From: Aquabacter sp040049275 | Lineage (GTDB): Bacteria > Pseudomonadota > Alphaproteobacteria > Rhizobiales > Xanthobacteraceae | NCBI RefSeq assembly: GCF_040049275.1 | Contig: NZ_JBDZDT010000006.1 | Location: 186,001 to 250,000 of the forward strand | Reading direction: 5' to 3' | DNA length: 64,000 nucleotides | In this document: positions 1 through 7,587 of the stretch, in pieces | How positions within the stretch are numbered: the first letter of the stretch is position 1 | Layout: every line of letters starts with the position of its first letter | Program-made: the position numbers and the translations under genes | The notes under the pieces: model-generated | Told to the model about the DNA's origin: nothing | The model's input: only the letters and a program-made list of their open reading frames with translations | The model's database searches: none

Positions 1-1
1 T

Positions 2-1705
2 TTCGGCGGCAAGCCGGTCTGGCGGGAGGACATTGCGGGCTTTGTTCCCGGCACGCTGCCGCCGGGAATGTCGGTGGCCGGAGCGGTGGCGGGGGAATAT
101 TCGCTGCCCCGCTGCCTTGCGGGCGGAGCGGCACGGGCCGCCGAGGCGGCCGGAGAGCTGGGCTTTTCCGCTTACGCGACCCCAGTGCCGCAGGCGCGCG
201 ACAACCCCGTCACCATCGCCCCCTTCTGGCACGTGAAGGAATCCAAGGGCCCGGCCTTCGTCGATTTCCAGAACGACGTGACAGCCAAGGACGTGGCCAT
301 CGCGCACCAGGAGGGTTTCCGGGCGGTGGAGCTGCTGAAGCGCTACACCACGCTCGGCATGGCCACCGACCAGGGCCGCACCTCCAACGTCACCGGCCTC
401 GCCATCATGGCGGCGCTCACCGGCCAGGGGGTTGGCGAGACCGGCACCACCTTGTTCCGCCCGCCTTTCACGCCCGTCTCCATCGGCGCCATGGCGGGGC
501 ACCATCGCGGCAAGGATTTCCGGCCCACCCGCCCGACGCCCACTCACCCTTGGGCACGCGAGCACGGCGCGGTGTTCGTGGAGACCGGGCTGTGGCTGCG
601 GGCGCAATATTTTCCGAAGGGGGGCGAGACCGACTGGCTGGCGACCGTGACCCGGGAGGTGATCGCGACGCGCGCCTCCGTCGGCCTCATCGATGTCTCA
701 ACCTTCGGCAAGATCGACCTGCAGGGGCCGGATGTCGGCACCTTCCTCGACCGCGTCTACATCAACACCTTCTCCACGCTCCAGGTGGGCCGCGCGCGCT
801 ATGGCGTGATGCTGCGGGAGGACGGGATGGTCATGGATGACGGCACCACCGCGCGCCTCGCCGACGACCATTATGTGATGACCACCACCACGGCCAATGC
901 CGCCAGGGTCTACCAGCACCTGGAATTCTGCCTCCAGGTCCTGTGGCCGGAACTGGACGTGCAGCTCGCCTCGGTATCCGAGCAATGGGCGCAGATCTCC
1001 ATCGCCGGCCCCCGCGCCCGCGACGTGCTCGCCGGCGTGGTGGACGGGCTCGACGTCTCGAACGAGGCCCTGCCCTATATGGGCGTCGCCCAAGGCACGG
1101 TCATGCGCGGGGTGAAGGCGCGCATCTTCCGCGTCTCGTTCTCGGGTGAACTGGGCTACGAGATCGCCGTGCCCGCCCGCCATGGGGTGGCATTGGCGCA
1201 GGCGCTCATGAAGGCGGGCGCGCCCTTCGGCATCACCCCCTATGGCACCGAGGCCCTGGGGGTCATGCGCATCGAGAAGGGGCACGTCTCCGGCAATGAG
1301 CTGAACGGCCAGACCTCCGCCCGCGACCTCGGGCTCGGCCGCATGGCCTCCACCAAGAAGGACTATATCGGGCGCGTGCTCTCCCAGCGCCCGGCCTTCC
1401 TCGATCCCGACCGGCCGGCGCTGGTCGGCTTCAAGCCGGTGGACCCGACCCAGCGCCTGCGGGCTGGCGCGCATTTCCTGCGCCACGGTTACAGCGCCAC
1501 GACCGCCAACGACGAAGGCTACATGACCTCGGTGGCCTTCTCGCCCACGCTCGGCCACTGGATCGGCCTCGGCCTCATCACGCGCGGGCCGGAGCGCATC
1601 GGCGAGATGGTGCGCGCCTATGACCCGGTGCGGGGCGGCGACATTCCCGTGGAAATCTGCCATCCCGCTTTCGTCGATCCGGAAGGGGAGCGGCTGCGTG
1701 TCTGA
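2..1705 (+). CDS. soxA: sarcosine oxidase, alpha subunit (5' end outside window)
   Basis: This is the C-terminal 567 residues of the large subunit of heterotetrameric sarcosine oxidase, which oxidatively demethylates sarcosine to glycine and passes the one-carbon unit to tetrahydrofolate. The reading frame is open to the first base of the window, so the N-terminal FAD/NAD-binding part (about 400 residues in relatives) lies upstream. Visible are the end of the dinucleotide-binding half, with the family stretch FVDFQNDVTAKDV, and the GcvT-like folate-binding domain from about visible residue 190 to the end (GLIDVSTFGKIDLQGP, FSGELGYEIAVP, GVMRIEKGHVSGNEL). The stop overlaps the start of soxG, and purU follows, the usual soxBDAG-purU order. 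The family call is firm. Only the N-terminus is unseen. Confidence 0.95.
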   Translation, partial: FGGKPVWREDIAGFVPGTLPPGMSVAGAVAGEYSLPRCLAGGAARAAEAAGELGFSAYATPVPQARDNPVTIAPFWHVKESKGPAFVDFQNDVTAKDVAIAHQEGFRAVELLKRYTTLGMATDQGRTSNVTGLAIMAALTGQGVGETGTTLFRPPFTPVSIGAMAGHHRGKDFRPTRPTPTHPWAREHGAVFVETGLWLRAQYFPKGGETDWLATVTREVIATRASVGLIDVSTFGKIDLQGPDVGTFLDRVYINTFSTLQVGRARYGVMLREDGMVMDDGTTARLADDHYVMTTTTANAARVYQHLEFCLQVLWPELDVQLASVSEQWAQISIAGPRARDVLAGVVDGLDVSNEALPYMGVAQGTVMRGVKARIFRVSFSGELGYEIAVPARHGVALAQALMKAGAPFGITPYGTEALGVMRIEKGHVSGNELNGQTSARDLGLGRMASTKKDYIGRVLSQRPAFLDPDRPALVGFKPVDPTQRLRAGAHFLRHGYSATTANDEGYMTSVAFSPTLGHWIGLGLITRGPERIGEMVRAYDPVRGGDIPVEICHPAFVDPEGERLRV

Positions 1706-2309
1706 GATCCTGTCCGACCATCCCGTCACCGACCTCGTGCCAGACGGGCGCTACGGGCGGCCCGATGGCGAGCCGGGCGTCATCGCCCGCGTGGTGGAAA
1801 ACCTCGCGCTCGTCACCGTCGCCGCGCGGAAGGGCGTGACCGCGAGCGTCGTGCAGGCGGCGCAGGACGCTTTCGGCTTCCCGCTTACGGACGCGCCCAA
1901 GGTCAGCTTCAACCCCGACCTCGCCTTCATCGGCACCGCCCCCGGGCGCTGGCTCGCCGCCACGCACCGCGCACCGGATGCTCTTATTAGCCGCCTTAAT
2001 ACCGCCTTCGGCGACCGCGCCGCCTTGACCGACCAGAGCGACGCGAATTTGGTGCTGGACGTCTACGGGCCCCGGGTGGGTGAGGCGCTCACAAAGCTTG
2101 TTCCGGTGGACATTCACCCCAGCGTCTTCGCGCCGGGAGATGCCGCCGCGACCACGGTGGCGCTGATCCCGCTTCTGTTCTGGCAGCTGAATGATTCGCC
2201 GGCTTACCGCTTTGCCGTGCCGCGTTCCTTCGCACCAGCCTTCCTGCGGGCGCTGACGGCGAGCGCCGCCGAGTTCGGCTTCGAGATCACGGGCACGGGA
2301 CGAGGTTGA
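1698..2309 (+). CDS. soxG: sarcosine oxidase, gamma subunit
   Basis: A 203-residue protein of the expected size for the small gamma subunit of heterotetrameric sarcosine oxidase, a cytoplasmic complex with the alpha subunit encoded just upstream. A GTG start at 1698 is chosen because a strong purine-rich ribosome binding site (AAGGGGAG, 1683-1690) lies 7 bases upstream and the start overlaps the soxA stop by 8 bases, which implies translational coupling. An ATG at 1620 in the same frame would sit deep inside soxA and add residues unlike the family. The central part (ALTDQSDANLVLDVYGPRV, LTKLVPVDIHPSVF) matches the GcvT-like fold of SoxG. Identification relies on both sequence flavour and operon position. 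Confidence 0.9.
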   Translation: MSEILSDHPVTDLVPDGRYGRPDGEPGVIARVVENLALVTVAARKGVTASVVQAAQDAFGFPLTDAPKVSFNPDLAFIGTAPGRWLAATHRAPDALISRLNTAFGDRAALTDQSDANLVLDVYGPRVGEALTKLVPVDIHPSVFAPGDAAATTVALIPLLFWQLNDSPAYRFAVPRSFAPAFLRALTASAAEFGFEITGTGRG

Positions 2310-2374
2310 CCGCGGCGCGCCGCGCGCTTTCCCGCCTCACCTGTTCCGATCCTCTTTTCTCGACGAGACATCTC

Positions 2375-3244
2375 ATGACTGCGCCCACCGACCAGTTCAT
2401 CCTCACCCTTTCCTGCCCCAACCGTCCCGGCATCGTTTCCCGGGTCTCGACCTTCCTGTTCGAGAAGGGCTGCAACATCCTGGAAGCCCAGCAGTTCGAC
2501 GACACCCAGAGCGGCCGCTTCTTCATGCGCGTGGTCTTCAACGTGGTGGAAGGCAGCGCCACCGCCGCCGAGATCCGCGCCGGCTTCGCAGAAGTGTCCG
2601 ACGCCCTCTCCCTCACCTGGAGCCTGCGCGACAAGGCGGAGAAGCGCCGGGTGCTGCTGCTCGCCTCCAAATTCGACCATTGCCTTGCGGACCTGCTCTA
2701 TCGCTGGCGCATCGGCGAGATCCCCATGGAGATTTCCGGCGTGATCTCCAACCACGCCCGCGAGACCTACGCGCACCTGGATTTCGACGGCATCCCGTTC
2801 CACCACCTCCCGGTCACCAAGGCGACCAAGCTGGAGCAGGAAACGGAAATCTGGCGCATCTTCCAGGCCTCTGGCTCGGAAGTGGCGGTGCTCGCGCGCT
2901 ACATGCAGGTGCTCTCGGACGGGCTCTCCGCCAAGCTCGCGGGCCGGTGCATCAACATCCACCATTCCTTCCTGCCCGGCTTCAAGGGCGCCAAGCCCTA
3001 CCACCAGGCCCATGCCCGCGGCGTGAAGCTGATGGGCGCCACCGCGCACTATGTGACCTCCGACCTCGACGAAGGGCCGATCATCGAGCAGGACGTGGAG
3101 CGCATCAGCCACCAGGACAGCCCCGATGATCTCGTGCGCAAGGGCCGCGACATCGAGCGCCGGGTGCTGGCGCGCGCCCTGTCCTGGCACCTGGAGGACC
3201 GGGTGCTGCTGAACGGCCACACGACGGTGGTGTTCCGGGATTGA
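2375..3244 (+). CDS. purU: formyltetrahydrofolate deformylase
   Basis: A 289-residue PurU, which hydrolyses 10-formyl-tetrahydrofolate to formate and tetrahydrofolate. Residues 5-85 form an ACT domain (LTLSCPNRPGIVSRVSTFL). Residues 90-285 form the formyltransferase-type catalytic domain, with HHSFLPGFKGAKPYHQA near residue 194 and GATAHYVTSDLDEGPIIEQD after it, covering the catalytic Asn-His-Asp region. The ATG at 2375 is preferred over an upstream TTG at 2306 because the family starts just before the ACT domain. It sits 65 bases after soxG. In sarcosine and glycine betaine operons PurU regenerates free tetrahydrofolate from the one-carbon units made by sarcosine oxidase, so co-transcription makes biochemical sense. 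Confidence 0.96.
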   Translation: MTAPTDQFILTLSCPNRPGIVSRVSTFLFEKGCNILEAQQFDDTQSGRFFMRVVFNVVEGSATAAEIRAGFAEVSDALSLTWSLRDKAEKRRVLLLASKFDHCLADLLYRWRIGEIPMEISGVISNHARETYAHLDFDGIPFHHLPVTKATKLEQETEIWRIFQASGSEVAVLARYMQVLSDGLSAKLAGRCINIHHSFLPGFKGAKPYHQAHARGVKLMGATAHYVTSDLDEGPIIEQDVERISHQDSPDDLVRKGRDIERRVLARALSWHLEDRVLLNGHTTVVFRD

Positions 3245-3350
3245 GCGGAGCGCCACCGGCGCGCGCTGCTCCTCACCCGCCTCGTCCCGCCGGGCACCCT
3301 CTCCTGGGAAGGAGTGTTGCGGTATTAGTCCAAGGGCTGAGACGGTCGGG

Positions 3351-3474
3351 TTTTCACCTCTCCCCGAGGGGGAGAGGTCGGATGCGCAGCAGCCGGGTGA
3401 GGGGGCTTCGGCGCGTCAGGACTAGAGAGGTGGTTCCCCCTCACCCCAGCCCTCTCCCCCACGGGGAGAGGGGG
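3351..3474. repeat. palindromic GC-rich intergenic repeat
   Basis: Two short hairpin units (CTCTCCCCGAGGGGGAGAG near 3358-3376 and CTCTCCCCCACGGGGAGAG near 3452-3470) lie at the ends of a larger inverted repeat whose inner arms are GGGTGAGGGGG and CCCCCTCACCC. This nested form is typical of REP-like elements scattered between genes in alphaproteobacteria. It sits between the convergent ends of purU and the next gene and may also terminate transcription. Only one copy is in the window, so its repeat status is inferred from general knowledge of these genomes. Confidence 0.7.
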
Positions 3475-3547
3475 TACGCCGCTTGTTTCCAAGTCGTCCA
3501 TGGGTATCGCAATATCTGCCGCCCAGCTCCCAGGCCGGCGGGACCAC

Positions 3548-4378
3548 TCACTCCTCGAAGCGCAGGGAATAGGATACGCCGGACTCCGCATCATAGGCGG
3601 ACCCGCCAGCCTCGACGCGCAGTTGCAGCGCCCCCGTCTGCTTGTCCCGGACCTCGAACGTACCCCACTGATAGCGGCCGTCCGCTCCCTGGACAAACAT
3701 GGTGCCGCGGACGTCGTAAGCCTCCTCCATGCGCTCCTGGATTTCGGCGAGCGCATCCGGCACCTTGTCGATAACGGCCTGAACCGCGTCCAGCTTCTCC
3801 TGGTTGACCTTGACCCCTTCGTTGAAGAGGGCTTCCAACCTGTCCGCCTCCTCGTTGCGGCCGATGGCACGCATCCGGCTGATGTTCATGCCTTCGACGC
3901 CGGTCACCACTTCGGTCAGCACGTCACCCTCCCGGGTGAATTTCTTGCCAAAGGTAACTTCGTTGACGCCGCCATTGGCCGCCCAGTCGAAGAAGGGTTT
4001 CAACTGGTCGCGCTCGTCCAGGGCCTCGTTATAGGCCATCATCTGGTTGCGCAGGCCCTTGACCTCAGTCCCGGCGGAATGGTTGTCCACGCGGAGCCCC
4101 TGTTCCGCCATCCTCTGCCGGACCTGTTCGAGGGTGGCGCGCAGAGCGTCCAGATCGATCGCGCGGGGCTCGGCGGAAGCCTGATTGCGCGCGGACAGGA
4201 ACGCATTGGCGATCACCGTCGCCGCCTGCTTCCCGGCCGGACCGGACGCGGGCGAGACAAGGCTAGCCTGGGTGATCTCCGCAACAGTATCGGCGGGAGA
4301 CGAAGTACGGGCCGCATTGGATGTGGCGGACTGCAACAGGTGAAGCGCGGTGGCGCCGGAGGCGGCGACGCTGGTCAT
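3548..4378 (-). CDS. hypothetical protein
   Basis: A 276-residue soluble protein I do not recognise. The ATG at 4378 is chosen because GGAGAGAG lies just upstream; a start at 4411 would add 11 residues with no visible ribosome binding site. The N-terminal 80 residues are rich in Ala, Ser and Thr with no clear signal peptide. The middle and C-terminal parts are rich in charged residues and predicted helical (for example NEEADRLEALFNEGVKVNQE and DALAEIQERMEEAYDVRG). The last 50 residues look like beta strands (GRYQWGTFEVRDKQTGALQL). It is transcribed towards purU and stands alone. Coding is supported by length, codon bias and a good ribosome binding site. The function is unknown. Confidence 0.75.
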   Translation of the reverse strand: MTSVAASGATALHLLQSATSNAARTSSPADTVAEITQASLVSPASGPAGKQAATVIANAFLSARNQASAEPRAIDLDALRATLEQVRQRMAEQGLRVDNHSAGTEVKGLRNQMMAYNEALDERDQLKPFFDWAANGGVNEVTFGKKFTREGDVLTEVVTGVEGMNISRMRAIGRNEEADRLEALFNEGVKVNQEKLDAVQAVIDKVPDALAEIQERMEEAYDVRGTMFVQGADGRYQWGTFEVRDKQTGALQLRVEAGGSAYDAESGVSYSLRFEE

Positions 4379-4539
4379 TTGCTCTCTCCGCAATGGTTTC
4401 CCGATAAGCAATCAGCAAAACGATGACCTTGAGGGATCAAGGTACCGCTAGGGAATGATTGTCGCCGAAGCTTGCGCGAAGGTTGCAAACCTCATTCCCA
4501 CACGGTCAGCGCGCGAGCGCAAGCACAATTTGGCTGATC

Positions 4540-4587
4540 GAACTTTTCCGACTTCCGTTGCGTTATATTCCCCAAGGGAATGTAACG
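4540..4587 (+). promoter_or_regulatory. promoter region with inverted repeat before small membrane protein gene
   Basis: An inverted repeat CGTTATATTCCC - CAA - GGGAATGTAACG (4561-4587, one mismatch in 12 paired positions) ends 13 bases before the next start codon. Its left arm coincides with CGTT preceded 17 bases earlier by GAAC (4540-4543), which resembles the GGAAC-N16/17-CGTT pattern of EcfG-type general stress promoters with one mismatch. Whether this is an operator or a stress promoter cannot be decided from sequence. Confidence 0.4.
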
Positions 4588-4600
4588 CGTGAGGAAACCC

Positions 4601-4750
4601 ATGAACCGTTCGACGACCCTGGTGATCGGCGCCGTGATCTTCGTCGCGGCCCTTAGCGCGGCCGTGATGTTCTCCGGACGTGGGACACCCGATCCCACGG
4701 AAAGCGCGACCGGGAAGGTGCCGGCTGCACCGATCACAGCGCCGCGCTGA
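4601..4750 (+). CDS. small single-pass membrane protein, unknown function
   Basis: An open frame of 49 residues starting at ATG 4601: a short basic-polar N-terminus (MNRSTTL), one hydrophobic segment of about 17 residues (VIGAVIFVAALSAAVMF), then a polar Pro/Thr-rich tail. GAGGAAA lies 5-10 bases upstream, and the start follows a conspicuous inverted repeat. The layout suggests an inner-membrane anchored or secreted small protein. I know of no family for it. The membrane segment, ribosome binding site and upstream control element together support a real gene. Confidence 0.55.
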   Translation: MNRSTTLVIGAVIFVAALSAAVMFSGRGTPDPTESATGKVPAAPITAPR

Positions 4751-5029
4751 TCGTGCCGTCCACGTCACGTGGACGGACATCGCTCCAACCTGCATGCAAT
4801 AGACACATTATTGCATAATAATTATTCATATGCCCGATAACTAAACAAAGCCACAGCCCTGCTTCGCGTCACGGCCGCCGCTCACATGGTCGAGCTTCCG
4901 CTTCACATCCAATGGCTTAAGGCAATTTTCGCTGCTCCGTGAAGAGCTGTCAGGTTGGCGCGCTTCCTGCTTGAGAGGAAAAGCCGCCGGGCGAAGCGCC
5001 GGCATCGCAGATCGAGTTCAGGAGCCGCC

Positions 5030-6826
5030 ATGGAAACCCTCGCAACCCTTCTTGCCGCCCATCGCGAGGGACGGCGTACGCCGAGCGATACGGTGCGCGA
5101 GACCTACAGGCGCATCGCGGCCCATGACGACCCCGCCGTCTTCATCACCCTGCGCCCCGAGGCGGACCTGCTGAAAGACGCCGCTGCCCTCGAAGCCGCC
5201 GGCAACACCGCCCTGCCGCTCTATGGAATCCCCATCGCGGTGAAGGACAATATCGACGTCGCCGGCCTGCCCACCACCGCCGCCTGCCCGGCCTTCGCCT
5301 ATGACGCGCCCGCTAATGCGACGGTCGTCGCACGACTGAAGGCAGCCGGCGCGCTCATCGTCGGCAAGACCAATCTCGACCAGTTCGCCACCGGCCTCGT
5401 GGGCACCCGCTCGCCCTATGGTGTGCCGCGCAACGCCTTCAATGGAAAGCTCGTGCCCGGCGGCTCCTCCTCCGGTTCGGCCAGTGCCGTCTCGGCCGGC
5501 CTCGTGCCGGTGGCGCTGGGTACGGACACCGCCGGCTCCGGCCGCGTGCCCGCCATGCTCCAGAACATCGTCGGCGTGAAACCGAGCCTTGGCCTTGTGC
5601 CCAATACCGGCCTCGTGCCGGCCTGCAAGTCGCTGGACTGCATCTCGGTCTTCGCCCTCACCGTGGACGATGCCATGGCGGCGCTGGAGGTGATGGCGGG
5701 CGAGGATGAGGCGGATGCCTTCTCCCGCGCCTTACCTCTCGGCCGGCTCGCGGCCCTCTCCATGAAACCCCGCCTCGGCTTTCTGCCGCCGGACCAGCGG
5801 GAATTCTTCGGCGATGCTGATGCTGCCGCAGCTTATGAGACGGCAATCTCGCGCTTCCGCGACATGGGCGCGGACCTTGTGGCGTTCGACTATTCGCCCT
5901 TCGCGGAATGCGCCCGGCTGCTCTATGAGGGCCCGTGGGTGGCCGAGCGCTGGATCGTCGCGGAAAAGCTGCTGACCACAAACCCGGATGCGGTCCACCC
6001 CATCACCCGCGCCATCACCGAGCCGGGCGGCACGGCGAGCGCGGCGGATGCCTTCCGCGCCATGTATCGCCTGCGCGAATTGCGCGCGAAGGTGGCGCCC
6101 ATCCTCGCCGGCCTCGACGCCATCCTCCTGCCCACCGCCCCCACCGCCTATATGCTGGACGAAGTGATGGCGGACAATATCCGCCTCAATTCCCGCAATG
6201 GCACCTACACCAACTTCGTCAACCTGATGGATCTGTGCGGCACGGCGGTGCCCAATGTGATCGCCGCCTCCGGCGTGCCCTATGGCATCACCCTCCTCGC
6301 CTCGGCGGGCAAGGATGCCGAGGTGGCCTCCATTGCCCGCGCCTTCGCACGCGCCGCCGACCTGCCTTTGGGCGCGAGCGGCGAGACCGCGCCGCCCGCG
6401 CCCGCTTTGCCGGAGGCCTCTCGCGAAGGCCGGCTGGAGCTGTGCGTATTCGGCGCCCACCTCTCCGGCATGGGGCTGAACGGGGAATTGCTCGAACTGG
6501 ACGGACGCCTCGTCGCGCCGGTGCAGACGGCGCCGGCCTACCGCATGTGGCTGCTGAAGGGCGCGGTACCGCGCCCCGGCGTGGTGCGCGTGGCAAGCGG
6601 CGGAGCATCGCTGGCCGGCGAGGTATGGTCCCTGCCATTCGAGGGCATCGGCCGCCTGCTGGCCCGCATCCCCGCCCCCTTGGGCCTCGGCAGCGTGACA
6701 CTGGAAGACGGGCGCGAAGTAGCCGGCTTCCTCGCGGAGGCGGCGGGGACCGAGGGCTGTCCGGACATCACCTCCTATGGCGGGTTCCGGGCGTTCGCGG
6801 AGAGCCGGGTGGCGAAGAGCGCGTGA
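5030..6826 (+). CDS. atzF: allophanate hydrolase
   Basis: A 598-residue amidase-signature enzyme converting allophanate to ammonia and carbon dioxide, the last step of the urea carboxylase and s-triazine pathways. The catalytic triad can be placed: Lys72 (PIAVKDNIDV), Ser146 (GGSSSGSAS) and Ser170 (GTDTAGSGRVPA), with the same spacing (74 and 24 residues) as in known AtzF. Residues from about 465 form the C-terminal domain typical of the family (LCVFGAHLSGMGLNGELLEL, PAYRMWLLKG), which separates it from simple amidases. The ATG at 5030 has AGGAG 5 bases upstream; 25 extra N-terminal codons upstream are rejected because they are Arg/Lys-rich and unlike the family. No urea carboxylase or triazine genes are adjacent, so it stands alone here. 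Confidence 0.93.
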   Translation: METLATLLAAHREGRRTPSDTVRETYRRIAAHDDPAVFITLRPEADLLKDAAALEAAGNTALPLYGIPIAVKDNIDVAGLPTTAACPAFAYDAPANATVVARLKAAGALIVGKTNLDQFATGLVGTRSPYGVPRNAFNGKLVPGGSSSGSASAVSAGLVPVALGTDTAGSGRVPAMLQNIVGVKPSLGLVPNTGLVPACKSLDCISVFALTVDDAMAALEVMAGEDEADAFSRALPLGRLAALSMKPRLGFLPPDQREFFGDADAAAAYETAISRFRDMGADLVAFDYSPFAECARLLYEGPWVAERWIVAEKLLTTNPDAVHPITRAITEPGGTASAADAFRAMYRLRELRAKVAPILAGLDAILLPTAPTAYMLDEVMADNIRLNSRNGTYTNFVNLMDLCGTAVPNVIAASGVPYGITLLASAGKDAEVASIARAFARAADLPLGASGETAPPAPALPEASREGRLELCVFGAHLSGMGLNGELLELDGRLVAPVQTAPAYRMWLLKGAVPRPGVVRVASGGASLAGEVWSLPFEGIGRLLARIPAPLGLGSVTLEDGREVAGFLAEAAGTEGCPDITSYGGFRAFAESRVAKSA

Positions 6827-6836
6827 ATGTCTCTAC

Positions 6837-6927
6837 GCGTCATGCCCGGGCTTGACCCCGGGCATCTTTTGAAAGTTCAGGAGCTGATTTGGAAGAAAAT
6901 CCTCGGGTCAAGCCCCCGGGGATGACG
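6837..6927. repeat. palindromic intergenic repeat
   Basis: Long imperfect inverted repeat: the left arm GCGTCATGCCCGGGCTTGAC at 6837-6856 pairs with the right arm ending GGGGATGACGC at 6927, with a 45-base spacer. Repeats with the words CATGCCCGGGCTTGACCCGGG are common between genes in alphaproteobacteria. It lies between the convergent ends of atzF and the next gene and could act as a terminator. Confidence 0.7.
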
Positions 6928-6928
6928 C

Positions 6929-7423
6929 TCAACGAGCGACTTTCCGTTTCACTCCCACCTTCGCCCCCTTCGGCCATTTCACCGGCCACGCCACGATCCG
7001 GTCCACCAGCTCGAACAGGCCGAACGTCTCCTCCGACCCCGCCACGCGCCCGCGCACCGAGATGCCGGCCTCGTGGACGCTCTCGCGCGTGCCGGAGACC
7101 AGAGGGTGCCACCAGGGCAGGTCCTTGCCGTCCGCCACCAGCCGGTAGGCGCAGGTGGGCGGGAGCCAGGAGAGCGAGCCCACCGCCTCCGGCGTGAGGC
7201 GCACGCAATCGGCCACCTTCTCCTGCCGGTTCTCATAATCCACGCAGCGGCAGGCGCCGGCATCGAACAGGCGGCAGGCGACGTCGGTATAGGCGATGGC
7301 GCCCGTGTCCTCGTCCTCCAGCTTGACGAGGCAGCAGCGCCCGCAGCCGTCGCACAGGCTCTCCCATTCGGAGGCGGAAAGCTCGGTGAGCGCCTTGACG
7401 CGCCAGAAAGGAAGATCGGACAT
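6929..7423 (-). CDS. YcgN-family cysteine cluster protein (UPF0260)
   Basis: A 164-residue cytoplasmic protein of the UPF0260/YcgN family, whose biochemical role is not established. It has a conserved set of cysteines near the N-terminus (CDGCGRCC at about residues 24-31) and further ones in VACRLFDAGACRCVDY, DCVRLTP and PTCAYRL, as expected for a metal or zinc cluster. The family phrases SLSWLPPTCAYR and PLVSG are present, and the length fits. The ATG at 7423 follows AGGAAGGG at a good distance. It is transcribed alone, divergent from the penicillin-binding protein gene. Confidence 0.93.
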   Translation of the reverse strand: MSDLPFWRVKALTELSASEWESLCDGCGRCCLVKLEDEDTGAIAYTDVACRLFDAGACRCVDYENRQEKVADCVRLTPEAVGSLSWLPPTCAYRLVADGKDLPWWHPLVSGTRESVHEAGISVRGRVAGSEETFGLFELVDRIVAWPVKWPKGAKVGVKRKVAR

Positions 7424-7587
7424 TTGCCCTTCCTAGAACGCGATCATGTCAGGGGGAAGGGCGTGCCCCCTCGCCCCGCCGCCCGCCGCGCGCTATAGAC
7501 GAAACGGAAACGCCGCTGCCGCGTTTCCGCCCCGGTGGACGTCCATGAAGGACGCCCTAGCCTTTCGAGCGCGAGACCGTCCAGAAC

